From the NCBI GenBank assembly GCA_030672605.1, contig DAOVGE010000121.1:1-11835 (forward strand): 11,835 bases of DNA, read 5' to 3'. Positions 1-5,967 of this stretch are shown here, in pieces; the stretch's first letter is position 1; each line of letters opens with the position of its first letter. Origin of the DNA: Methanosarcinales archaeon (GTDB lineage Archaea; Halobacteriota; Methanosarcinia; Methanosarcinales; Methanogasteraceae). The translations under genes were made by a program, and so were the position numbers. The notes below the pieces were generated by a model. That model had not been told where the DNA came from, searched no databases, and saw only the letters and a program-made list of their open reading frames with translations.

Positions 1-190
1 TTTCGGTTCCGAATGGGTTTGTGAACCTGAGCAGGATCGTCACATCATCTCCTACTTGAATATCCGCGTTCTCGACGATCTTCTCAACAGTTAGGCTCTC
101 TGCAGCGACGCATGGTAGGATCACAGCAATGCCAATGACTATAACTATAACCATTGTGGTCCGTGCCAACAGCGTTCGCCCTCGTCTCAT
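1..190 (-). CDS. Secreted protein, N-terminal part (cut by left window edge)
   Basis: The frame opens with ATG at 190-188 and runs off the left edge after 63 codons. The N-terminus is a clear signal peptide: basic MRRGR, a hydrophobic run rich in Val/Ile around residues 13-25, then a small-residue cleavage zone (PCVAAES, about residues 26-32). The mature start (VEKIVENADIQVGDDVTILL, followed by RFTNPFG) looks like the first strands of an immunoglobulin-like or CARDB-like beta domain. A GGGTGA ribosome site lies about 7 nt upstream of the ATG, which favours this start over the internal Met13. It begins 20 nt after the stop of the BatA-like gene, so it is probably the next gene of the same operon. 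It may be a BatD-like periplasmic partner, but this is inferred from position and fold impression only. Confidence 0.7.
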   Translation of the reverse strand, partial: MRRGRTLLARTTMVIVIVIGIAVILPCVAAESLTVEKIVENADIQVGDDVTILLRFTNPFGTE

Positions 191-210
191 TACAATTCAC
201 CCATACAATC

Positions 211-1161
211 TCACACAATTATCCGGTACTTCCCATAGATCACATACAGATAAACCATAAGTATAACAAGCGCAGCCGCAAAGAACCAGTCCTTGATGCT
301 CGTCTCTTCCCGGACGCGCTCGATATTCTGGCTGATATTTGCGTATATCTCATCCAACGTGCTGTCGTCGACTGATTTGTAGTATCGCCCTCCGGTCTCT
401 GTTGCAATCGCTTTTAGGGTAGCCTCATCGAGTTCTGCGTACTGCGGACGCCCGAAGAAGTCATAACCAAGAACCACAGGCTCCTCTGAACCCATCCCGA
501 TCGCATTCACCTGAATATTTAACGTCCTCGCAAAGACGACTGCCTCGCCCGGGGCAACGACGCCTGCGTTGTTGACACCGTCGCTCAAAAGGATTACGAC
601 CTTCTTCTTGTTCGGTATCGACGTTGCCATATCGATCGCAAGAGCCAGCCCATCGCCTATCGCGGTCTTACCTTCTCTCGGTTCGACTGCCTTCAGCTTC
701 TCAAGAGCCTTATCCTTGTACGGAGTCAGATACGCGGCTGTCGTTGCCCCCGACTCAAAGACCACGATTCCGACGTTGTCTTTGGAGTCGAGATTCCGGA
801 TAAGAATCGCAGCAGATCTCTTTGCAGCCTCAAGCCGGGTCGGCGTGTAATCGCTCGCCTGCATACTTCCTGAATTGTCGATCACGAGCACCACGTTCAC
901 GCCTTCTTTCGCTTGATTGAGTGGTATGTGCGGGTCAGCGAGTCCGAGGGTCAGAAGTGTTATTGCAAAGAGCAGAATGTAGAATGGCAGATTCTGACGC
1001 AATGAATGTTTTTTACCGGACGCTTCCTTGATTATCCCAAGGTTGCTGAATTTGAGCGCAGATGCCCGCTTCTTCTTCAGGTGGATCGTGTAAGCGTAAT
1101 AGATCGCAGGTATGATCAGCAGAAGCAGCAGCCTTGCAGGTTCCAAGAATCCAAATCCCAT
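211..1161 (-). CDS. BatA-like membrane protein with von Willebrand factor A domain
   Basis: A 316-residue membrane-anchored VWA protein of the Bat/MoxR-associated type. Hydrophobic segments lie at about residues 9-27, 57-76 and 291-309, so the VWA domain (about 88-280) sits between the second and last membrane spans. The metal-ion-dependent adhesion site is intact: DNSGS at 95-99, the Thr of GKTAIGDG at 166, and LLSDG at 191-195. The length matches the BatA family (roughly 310-340). Such proteins work with MoxR ATPases and DUF58 proteins in maturing or protecting other proteins; the client here is unknown. The ATG lies 1 nt after the DUF58 stop codon, which implies co-transcription and probably coupled translation. 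The gene order (moxR, DUF58, VWA) supports the family call more than any single motif. Confidence 0.9.
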   Translation of the reverse strand: MGFGFLEPARLLLLLIIPAIYYAYTIHLKKKRASALKFSNLGIIKEASGKKHSLRQNLPFYILLFAITLLTLGLADPHIPLNQAKEGVNVVLVIDNSGSMQASDYTPTRLEAAKRSAAILIRNLDSKDNVGIVVFESGATTAAYLTPYKDKALEKLKAVEPREGKTAIGDGLALAIDMATSIPNKKKVVILLSDGVNNAGVVAPGEAVVFARTLNIQVNAIGMGSEEPVVLGYDFFGRPQYAELDEATLKAIATETGGRYYKSVDDSTLDEIYANISQNIERVREETSIKDWFFAAALVILMVYLYVIYGKYRIIV

Positions 1162-1162
1162 C

Positions 1163-2044
1163 TTACCGCATCCTCTTCTCTTTCAGCCTGAAAAACTGCC
1201 GCAGCGGAATCTCGAATGGCTGATCAGTCCTTATGTTGATCATATCCACATTGAGTCGCTTCATCTTCTCGGAGAGCAGCTTATTTCTCTGGTCCATGAT
1301 CTCAACATAATTCTGTCTGAACCTCTCGTCGGATGTATCGACCAGAAACTGCTCGCCGGTCTCGCCATCTTCCATCATCACATACCCGATATCCGGAATA
1401 TCAGACTCTCTCACGTCACTTACGTTGATTAATATCACCTCATGCCTGTTTTTCAGAATTCCGAGGCTCTTCTCGAAATCTTCTGCAAAAAAATCCGATA
1501 TGGCAAACATAATGCTCCGCCGCTTCGCAACATTTGATATGTGCCTGATGCAGTTGTTGAGATCGGTCGTCTTATTCTCAGGCTCGAAGTAGATCATCTC
1601 CCGCAGAAGTTTGAAGAGATGCGCCCTCCCCTTTCTCGGCGGTATGAACTCCTCAACCTCGCTTGTGCAGAGAAACATCCCTACGCTGTCATTGTTTGCA
1701 AGCGCTGAAAAGATGAGCGATGCCGCAATCTCAACACCGTAATCCCGCTTTCGCCGCTCAAAACCAAATTCGTTGCTTGCTGACACGTCAAGAATGATGT
1801 AGACGGTTAGATCACGTTCTTCTATGAATTCTTTCACAAACGGCGCGTTCATTCGTGCAGTCACGTTCCAATCAATCGCACGGATGTCATCACCTGCGAC
1901 ATACTCCCGAATATCCGAAAATTCGATCCCTCTGCCCTTGAAGACCGAGTGATAATATCCTGCTATGATGCCCTCTACCATCCGCTGAGTCTTAATCTCA
2001 AGCTTCCGTACGTTTTTTATGACCTCTCGCACCCGTTCCGGCAT
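1163..2044 (-). CDS. DUF58 domain protein (MoxR-associated)
   Basis: A 293-residue DUF58 protein. The signature region is complete: GIEFSDIREYVAGDDIRAID at about residues 39-58, followed by W59 and N60, then a VWA-like core starting with ILDVSAS (84-90). No membrane segment is evident, unlike longer DUF58 proteins that carry two N-terminal helices, so this is the short soluble form. DUF58 proteins almost always lie next to moxR, and they are thought to link the AAA+ ATPase to VWA partners. The start is well bounded, because an in-frame TGA lies only three codons upstream of the ATG and a GA-rich ribosome site (GAGGG) precedes it. It ends 1 nt before the BatA-like gene. The gap to the upstream nuclease gene is 38 nt. 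Confidence 0.92.
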   Translation of the reverse strand: MPERVREVIKNVRKLEIKTQRMVEGIIAGYYHSVFKGRGIEFSDIREYVAGDDIRAIDWNVTARMNAPFVKEFIEERDLTVYIILDVSASNEFGFERRKRDYGVEIAASLIFSALANNDSVGMFLCTSEVEEFIPPRKGRAHLFKLLREMIYFEPENKTTDLNNCIRHISNVAKRRSIMFAISDFFAEDFEKSLGILKNRHEVILINVSDVRESDIPDIGYVMMEDGETGEQFLVDTSDERFRQNYVEIMDQRNKLLSEKMKRLNVDMINIRTDQPFEIPLRQFFRLKEKRMR

Positions 2045-2082
2045 GATTTTCCCTCAACTCCCTCTAAACTCACCACCTGGGC

Positions 2083-3111
2083 TCATTCGGAATCTCCCTC
2101 TTCTACACTTCCTTCCGATAGCAGAAAGAGTTCATGGAGCTTCTGCTGTAAAATCTCCCTATCGATGAGCTTTGTCCTGTATTCGGCGACCATGGCAGGT
2201 GAAAGGTTGCGGGATAGCGCATATTCCACAACTTCCGCATCCCTGCTCTTGCAGAGAATGACGCCAACGCTTGGATTCTCATGCGGCTTCTTGACGTCGC
2301 GGTCAAGGGCTTCGAGGTAAAAACCGAGCTTGCCAAGATATTCCGGCTTGAAATCATCGATCTTCAACTCAAACGCCACAAGACAGGACAGGTCCCGGTG
2401 GAAGAAGAGAAGATCAATGTAATAATCGTTGTTGCCTACCTGTATCCGGTACTCTTCTCCCGCGAACGTAAAATCTTTGCCAAATTCCAGAATAAAATTC
2501 TTGAGATTCTGTGTAATCGCGTTCCGGAGGTCTTTTTCAGAAAAATGATGCGGCAGGTTGAGAAAATCAAGGATGTAGGTATCCTTGAAAGCAGACGCGA
2601 TATCGGGGTGATATTGTGTCATCAGTGCTGACACATTTGCATTGGAGAGCATGTACCGCTCATGAAAACCGCTGTCGATCTGCCGCCCCAGTTCTCTTGA
2701 GGTATATTTCTCTCTAACAGATAACATCAAATAGAATTCTTTTTCTTCCATACTTTTAGTCTTTGACAGGATCAGCAGATGGTTGGTCCAGCTCAATTGT
2801 GTCATCAGTGCTGACACTTTTTCATTGCCGCGATAGGTCTCATAGAATTGCTTCATCCGATAGAGCCCCCTGCGATTGAAACCTTTCAGGTCGGGCTGTG
2901 TCCTCTGCAAATACTCTGCAAGTCTGTCCACAACGCCCAGTCCCCATGCCGCACTTTCCACTTTTCTGCTGATGTACTCCCCGATCTGCCAGTAAAGATT
3001 GATTAGCTCCGAGTTTACATTTTTTAGAGCGTTGCATCTGGCTTTCTGTATGATCTGAACCACTTCAAAAAATTCTTCCTCAAATTCCAGTACTTCGTTT
3101 CTGTCGCTCAA
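2083..3111 (-). CDS. DUF1016/YhcG-family PD-(D/E)xK nuclease
   Basis: A 342-residue protein of the YhcG/DUF1016 family. The N-terminal helical domain (about 15-150) contains the family landmark SALMTQLSWTNHLLIL around residues 100-115. The C-terminal half is a PD-(D/E)xK-type nuclease fold: YYIDLLFFHR (D233), then VAFELK (E248, K250), then EYLGKLGFYLEALD and SVGVILC. These are the expected catalytic positions, so the enzyme appears intact. Family members are often found in or next to restriction-modification loci, and a DNA nuclease role is inferred. The start is TTG at 3111-3109, supported by GGAG 8 nt upstream, and it overlaps the stop of a 35-codon ORF (TTGA). It is foreign to the MoxR-DUF58-VWA theme on either side. 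The word VSALMTQ occurs twice (99-105 and 160-166) from a perfect 22-bp DNA repeat. Confidence 0.9.
   Translation of the reverse strand: MSDRNEVLEFEEEFFEVVQIIQKARCNALKNVNSELINLYWQIGEYISRKVESAAWGLGVVDRLAEYLQRTQPDLKGFNRRGLYRMKQFYETYRGNEKVSALMTQLSWTNHLLILSKTKSMEEKEFYLMLSVREKYTSRELGRQIDSGFHERYMLSNANVSALMTQYHPDIASAFKDTYILDFLNLPHHFSEKDLRNAITQNLKNFILEFGKDFTFAGEEYRIQVGNNDYYIDLLFFHRDLSCLVAFELKIDDFKPEYLGKLGFYLEALDRDVKKPHENPSVGVILCKSRDAEVVEYALSRNLSPAMVAEYRTKLIDREILQQKLHELFLLSEGSVEEGDSE
2613..2634. repeat. 22-bp direct repeat with internal hairpin, copy 1 (in nuclease gene)
   Basis: Identical to 2796-2817. Each copy contains GTGTCA and its complement TGACAC separated by 7 nt, so each can fold into a small hairpin. 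It encodes VSALMTQ at residues 160-166. The two copies lie 183 bp apart, which keeps the reading frame. Confidence 0.85.
2796..2817. repeat. 22-bp direct repeat with internal hairpin, copy 2 (in nuclease gene)
   Basis: The second perfect copy, encoding VSALMTQ at residues 99-105. This copy falls at the position where DUF1016 proteins normally carry a similar SAL-TQLSW motif, so it is probably the ancestral one and the copy at 2613-2634 is the derived one. Confidence 0.85.
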
Positions 3112-3215
3112 ACGAACATCTCCTTTTCCAGCGTCATGATATCCGTCTCAATCCCTTCAGCCGTCTGCGGGGCGTACCTTAACATCTTGTATGGGTGGCG
3201 ACATCTAAAAAACAT
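3108..3215 (-). CDS. Small ORF (35 codons) overlapping the nuclease start; possible gene remnant
   Basis: An open frame of 35 codons between moxR and the nuclease gene. It starts with MFFRCRHPYKMLRYAPQTAE and ends LEKEMFV, and its TGA overlaps the TTG start of the nuclease gene by 2 nt (TTGA). The overlap and the nuclease ribosome site inside its last codons suggest the two were once coupled. No ribosome site is evident before its ATG, which lies 12 nt after the moxR stop. The amphipathic end (EGIETDIMTLEKEM) reads like the C-terminal tail of a larger protein, so it may be the leftover 3' end of a lost upstream gene, for example a restriction-modification partner. That identity is a guess. 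It could also be a genuine leader peptide. Confidence 0.4.
   Translation of the reverse strand: MFFRCRHPYKMLRYAPQTAEGIETDIMTLEKEMFV
3120..3123 (-). promoter_or_regulatory. Ribosome binding site that fixes the TTG start of the nuclease gene
   Basis: On the minus strand AAGGAGATG precedes the TTG by a GGAG-to-start spacing of 8 nt. The nearer ATG inside this motif opens a frame that stops after three codons, so TTG is the functional choice. Confidence 0.6.
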
Positions 3216-3227
3216 AGTGATTCACAC

Positions 3228-4223
3228 TCATGGCGATCTGATCTTCTTGAGTATCGTTTCGATGATCTGGTCCGTTGTAACCTCGCGAGCCTCTGCCTCG
3301 TAGCTCAGAAGTATCCTGTGGCGGAGAACATCAGCGGCGATCGCTTTAACGTCCTCGGGAATCACGTATCCCCGTCCGTTCATGATCGCGTGAGCTTTCC
3401 CTGCGAGGATTAAGTATATTGACGCTCTCGGAGAGACTCCGTACTCGATCAGGTCCCCGAGGTCAAGGTCGTAATCAGCCGGGTGCCTCGTCGCATCAAC
3501 GATGTCGGTCACGTAGTCTTCGATCGTCTCGTCTGCGTAGACCTCCCTGTTGAACTGCTGAATCTCCGTAATCCGGCTTTCCGAAATCATCCGCTTAACA
3601 TTCGGATGCGCGCCCCCGGTCATCCGCTGGATGATGATCTTCTCCTCGGCTTTTGATGGATAATCAATCAAGATCTTGAAGATGAACCTGTCGATCTGCG
3701 CTTCGGGCAGCCTGTAGGTCCCCTCGGTCTCGAGCGGGTTCTGGGTCGCAAGCACCAGAAACGGAGCGTTGAGAATGTACGTATTGCCACCTATCGTGAC
3801 CTGTCGCTCCTGCATCGCCTCAAGAAGCGCGGACTGCACCTTCGGTGGAGCGCGGTTGATCTCGTCAGCCAGAATGAAGTTATGGAATATCGGACCCTTC
3901 TGCGTCGTAAACGACGTGGTTTTCGGTTCGTAAATCTTTGTTCCGACGATATCCGCGGGCAGGAGGTCGGGAGTGAACTGAATCCGGCAGAATTCTGTGT
4001 CGAGCGCATCAGAGAGCGTCTTTACCATGAGCGTCTTTGCAAGCCCTGGAACCCCCTCCAGCAGGACATGTCCATCAGCAATCAAGGAAATCATCAACCG
4101 ATCCAGAACACCGGTCTGTCCGACGATCACTTGCTTGATTTCATCCAAAACTTTGTTTATCTCCCCGGAATACTCCTGTGCCTTTGCGTTAAGTTCTTGT
4201 ATGCTTTTATCCGTTTCGATCAC
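3228..4223 (-). CDS. MoxR-family AAA+ ATPase
   Basis: A 331-residue MoxR ATPase, full family length. It has Walker A GVPGLAKT (57-64), Walker B ILADEINRAPP (117-127), sensor 1 LATQNP (159-164, with the usual following LETEGTYRLPEAQ), and the sensor 2 region GVSPRAS with R266 in the C-terminal lid. MoxR proteins act as ATP-driven chaperones for metal-centre insertion or complex assembly with DUF58 and VWA partners, which follow in this operon. The start is GTG at 4223-4221: an in-frame TAA lies eight codons upstream with no other start codon between. It is the first gene of the minus-strand operon; a TATA-like element about 55 nt upstream could drive it. The DUF58 partner is not immediately downstream as usual but about 1.2 kb away, past the small ORF and nuclease gene. 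Confidence 0.94.
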   Translation of the reverse strand: MIETDKSIQELNAKAQEYSGEINKVLDEIKQVIVGQTGVLDRLMISLIADGHVLLEGVPGLAKTLMVKTLSDALDTEFCRIQFTPDLLPADIVGTKIYEPKTTSFTTQKGPIFHNFILADEINRAPPKVQSALLEAMQERQVTIGGNTYILNAPFLVLATQNPLETEGTYRLPEAQIDRFIFKILIDYPSKAEEKIIIQRMTGGAHPNVKRMISESRITEIQQFNREVYADETIEDYVTDIVDATRHPADYDLDLGDLIEYGVSPRASIYLILAGKAHAIMNGRGYVIPEDVKAIAADVLRHRILLSYEAEAREVTTDQIIETILKKIRSP

Positions 4224-4273
4224 CTGATGTTCTGTAAATTGGCGTTAACATCGGTATTATTGCGGGGATACCA

Positions 4274-4286
4274 ACTTAAAGATTTG
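4274..4286 (-). promoter_or_regulatory. Candidate archaeal promoter (BRE/TATA-like) of the moxR operon
   Basis: The minus strand reads CCAAATCTTTAAG here, an A/T-rich TATA-like core behind a purine-containing BRE-like stretch. A start about 25 nt downstream would give a leader of roughly 30 nt before the GTG. This is motif reading only. Confidence 0.3.
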
Positions 4287-4338
4287 GTCGGGTTGTGGGT
4301 GAATTTTTCTGATTCTGATGGATTCTGTGGTTTCCAAC

Positions 4339-4424
4339 CTTTGCGCCCTCGCGTCTTTGCGTCTTTGCGTCTTTGCGTTTCTCTGATTTAACGAGAAAGT
4401 CGAGAGAGACGAGAAAGACGAAGG
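4339..4424. repeat. Element A: degenerate hairpin repeat, same family as element C
   Basis: An 86-bp intergenic element between argJ and moxR. The left arm is built of GCGTCTTT units, the loop centre is CTCTGATTTAACG, and the right arm is GA-rich (CGAGAGAGACG). The arms are partly complementary; TTTCTC pairs with GAGAAA next to the loop. Read on the plus strand it matches the minus strand of element C at 11741-11815. Shared blocks in the same order are CCTCGCGTCTTTGCGT (4347-4362), ATTTAACG (4386-4393) and CGAGAGAGACG (4401-4411). Outside it, CTGTGGT (4325-4331) and ACCACAG (4472-4478) form a wider inverted pair. Confidence 0.75.
4351..4380. repeat. Tandem 8-bp repeat (GCGTCTTT) x3 plus partial copy
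   Basis: Three perfect GCGTCTTT units (4351-4374) followed by GCGTTT. It lies within element A, and the extra units explain most of the length difference from element C. Confidence 0.85.
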
Positions 4425-4520
4425 AGTGGCGCCCGCGATTGCTGCAACACGAGGGCGGGCTACTGCTATCGACCACAGAAAACGGCAGAACCAGGAATTT
4501 TTAATTCTCCCGGTAGAGTC

Positions 4521-4546
4521 AAAAACATCCGGAATTCCGGAAATGT
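4521..4546 (-). terminator. Probable terminator of argJ
   Basis: On the minus strand, 6 nt after the argJ stop codon, lies ACAT-TT-CCGGAATTCCGG-ATGT followed directly by TTTTT. The 12-bp core CCGGAATTCCGG (4529-4540) is a perfect palindrome and the ACAT/ATGT flanks extend the stem with a TT bulge. A stem followed by a T-run fits an intrinsic-type terminator. The palindrome could instead be a protein site. Confidence 0.45.
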
Positions 4547-4552
4547 GCACGC

Positions 4553-5716
4553 TCAACTCGTGTAGTCCGCATTGATTTGTACATACCCGCATGTCAGATC
4601 GCAGCCCCACGCAGTCGCCTCGCCACTGCCGATTCCCAGATCAACAGCGATCTCAATCTCCTCTCCGCTCATGTCAACGAGAGCGCGATCAACAACCGTT
4701 CCGCAATCAACAACAGTCGTTTCACAGAGCGCAAGCGAAATTCTATTCTTATCGGCCGCAGCACCGGAATACCCGATGGCAACGATCACCCGTCCCCAGT
4801 TCGGATCGCAGCCGTGAACAGCGGTCTTAACAAGCGGCGACGTAACAATCGCCTTTGCCACAACCTCCGCATCCGCTTCGGTCTCCGCACCGGTGACCTT
4901 TGCGACGATCAGTTTCTCTGCGCCCTCTCCATCGCGGGCGATCATCTTTGCAAGTTCGGTGCAGACGCAGTTGAGCCCTTCCTGAAACTCCTCTTCGTCC
5001 GGTTCACACTCATCAGCGGCAGCAGTCGCCGTCAGGAGCACCATGTCGTTGGTGCTGGTATCGCCGTCCACCACGATCATGTTGAAACTGCGATTTACAG
5101 CCTGCTTCAGGCACGAATCGAGCGTTTCGTGCGGCAGATCGGCGTCGGTGTAGATGAACGCAAGCATCGTTGCCATATCAGGTGCAATCATGCCGGATCC
5201 CTTCGCAATTCCGCCGATGCGAACGCCTGATGGGAGTTCAACTGCAAACTCCTTCGGGTACGTGTCTGTTGTCATGATGGCGCGTGCCGCTGCTCCGCTT
5301 CCCGCAGGAGTATCGGATAATCCGGCGACAACAGAGTCGATACGATCCGTAATCCAGTCCAAATCTAGTGCAACACCAACCACTCCGGTCGAGGCGACAC
5401 CGATCGCATCCCTGTTGAGATTGAGCCTCCCGCTCAAGAGTTCTGCCATGCTCTTCGCATCATCGAGTCCACGCTCCAGTGTGAACGCGTTTGCGCACCC
5501 GCTGTTCACGATTACGGAATCGAGCCTGTGGTTCTCTCGCAGATTTGATCCTGTGAAGACCAGCGGAGCCGCAATAAAACTGTTCTTCGTGAAGACCCCG
5601 GCAGATTCCCCGCTGCCAGTGATCACAGCAAGACCATCCTTACCTTCCTTAATTCCGTAAGCGCGCACGCCGCGAACAGCGCACACGCCACCATTCACCC
5701 GTTTCATCGTTTTCAT
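4553..5716 (-). CDS. argJ: Glutamate N-acetyltransferase / ornithine acetyltransferase ArgJ
   Basis: A 387-residue ArgJ. It transfers the acetyl group from N-acetylornithine to glutamate in the cyclic arginine pathway, and some members also use acetyl-CoA. The proenzyme cuts itself before a Thr in the ATML motif; here this is GMIAPDMA|TMLAF with the nucleophile T183. Other family landmarks are VNSGCANAFT (70-79), MTTDTYPKE (148-156), DGDTSTND (217-224), GCDPNWGR (302-309) and the C-terminal INADYTS. The start at 5716 is chosen because GGTGA lies 5 nt upstream; ATGs at 5734 and 5707 are the alternatives. The open frame continues to 5890, but that part has no ArgJ similarity and runs through a hairpin repeat. 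It is divergent from rpoA1 and stands apart from other arg genes. Confidence 0.95.
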   Translation of the reverse strand: MKTMKRVNGGVCAVRGVRAYGIKEGKDGLAVITGSGESAGVFTKNSFIAAPLVFTGSNLRENHRLDSVIVNSGCANAFTLERGLDDAKSMAELLSGRLNLNRDAIGVASTGVVGVALDLDWITDRIDSVVAGLSDTPAGSGAAARAIMTTDTYPKEFAVELPSGVRIGGIAKGSGMIAPDMATMLAFIYTDADLPHETLDSCLKQAVNRSFNMIVVDGDTSTNDMVLLTATAAADECEPDEEEFQEGLNCVCTELAKMIARDGEGAEKLIVAKVTGAETEADAEVVAKAIVTSPLVKTAVHGCDPNWGRVIVAIGYSGAAADKNRISLALCETTVVDCGTVVDRALVDMSGEEIEIAVDLGIGSGEATAWGCDLTCGYVQINADYTS

Positions 5717-5721
5717 CAGTT

Positions 5722-5726
5722 TCACC
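5722..5726 (-). promoter_or_regulatory. Ribosome binding site supporting the argJ start
   Basis: GGTGA on the minus strand, 5 nt before the ATG at 5716-5714. The surrounding stretch contains several closely spaced ATGAAA words, which makes the start ambiguous without this site. Confidence 0.5.
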
Positions 5727-5763
5727 GGTTTCATCGCCTTATCCGTCTCTTTTTCGCTGCGTG

Positions 5764-5780
5764 GCTTTTTAATTTCTTCT
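5764..5780 (-). promoter_or_regulatory. Candidate archaeal promoter of argJ
   Basis: The minus strand reads AGAAGAAATTAAAAAGC, a purine-rich BRE-like stretch followed by an A/T core about 50 nt before the argJ ATG. This fits a short leader. It lies just on the argJ side of element B. Confidence 0.35.
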
Positions 5781-5810
5781 GGGTATGATGGGGTTATGGC
5801 AAAGAAGATT

Positions 5811-5878
5811 AACCACAGAGGACGCGGAGGGCACAGAGAGTTGCTGTTTTCTCTGTGTCCTCTGCGCTCTCTGTGGTT
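5811..5878. repeat. Element B: long imperfect inverted repeat in the argJ/rpoA1 divergent region
   Basis: The left arm 5811-5839 (starting AACCACAGAGGACGC) and right arm 5850-5878 (ending CTCTCTGTGGTT) are complementary over 29 positions with about four mismatches, around a 10-nt loop. The element resembles the CCACAGAGG...CCTCTGTGG intergenic repeats seen in many environmental genomes. It shares the ACCACAG/CTGTGGT terminus with the outer pair around element A. No coding role is evident. Confidence 0.85.
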
Positions 5879-5930
5879 TTCCGAACCCATTCCGGAAGAT
5901 CATAAGAAGTCTCTTTTTCGCTGCCGCAAC

Positions 5931-5944
5931 AAAACCTTTATCCC
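5931..5944 (+). promoter_or_regulatory. Candidate archaeal promoter of rpoA1-rpoA2
   Basis: AAAACCTTTATCCC has a BRE-like A/C stretch followed by a TTTAT core about 28 nt upstream of the rpoA1 ATG. A start about 25 nt downstream would give a nearly leaderless transcript. This is consistent with the weak ribosome site (AGG, 5958-5960) before the ATG. Confidence 0.4.
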
Positions 5945-5967
5945 ATAAACCGCAGACAGGTATAGCA

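Noticed and set aside
154..1432. Plus-strand open frames across the VWA and DUF58 genes
   Set aside because: The minus strand carries clear VWA and DUF58 motifs; the plus frames carry none.
3216..3227. GTGATTCAC near-palindrome between moxR and the small ORF as an insertion border or target duplication
   Set aside because: The arms are only 4 bp and no matching copy was seen at the other border near 2045-2082.
4351..4380. Short tandem GCGTCTTT repeats as a CRISPR remnant
   Set aside because: Units are 8 bp without spacers, and no cas genes are in the window.
4572..5660. Several plus-strand open frames of 79-217 codons opposite argJ
   Set aside because: They are Ser/Arg-rich shadow frames of argJ, whose motifs are unambiguous.
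5717..5890. N-terminal extension of argJ in the open frame
   Set aside because: The translated part is Arg/Glu/His-rich repeat sequence from element B, not ArgJ. The GGTGA site supports the start at 5716.
5785..5967. 61-codon N-terminal extension of rpoA1 in the open frame
   Set aside because: It runs through element B, has no similarity to RpoA1 N-termini, and lacks a ribosome site; the ATG at 5968 gives the normal protein.
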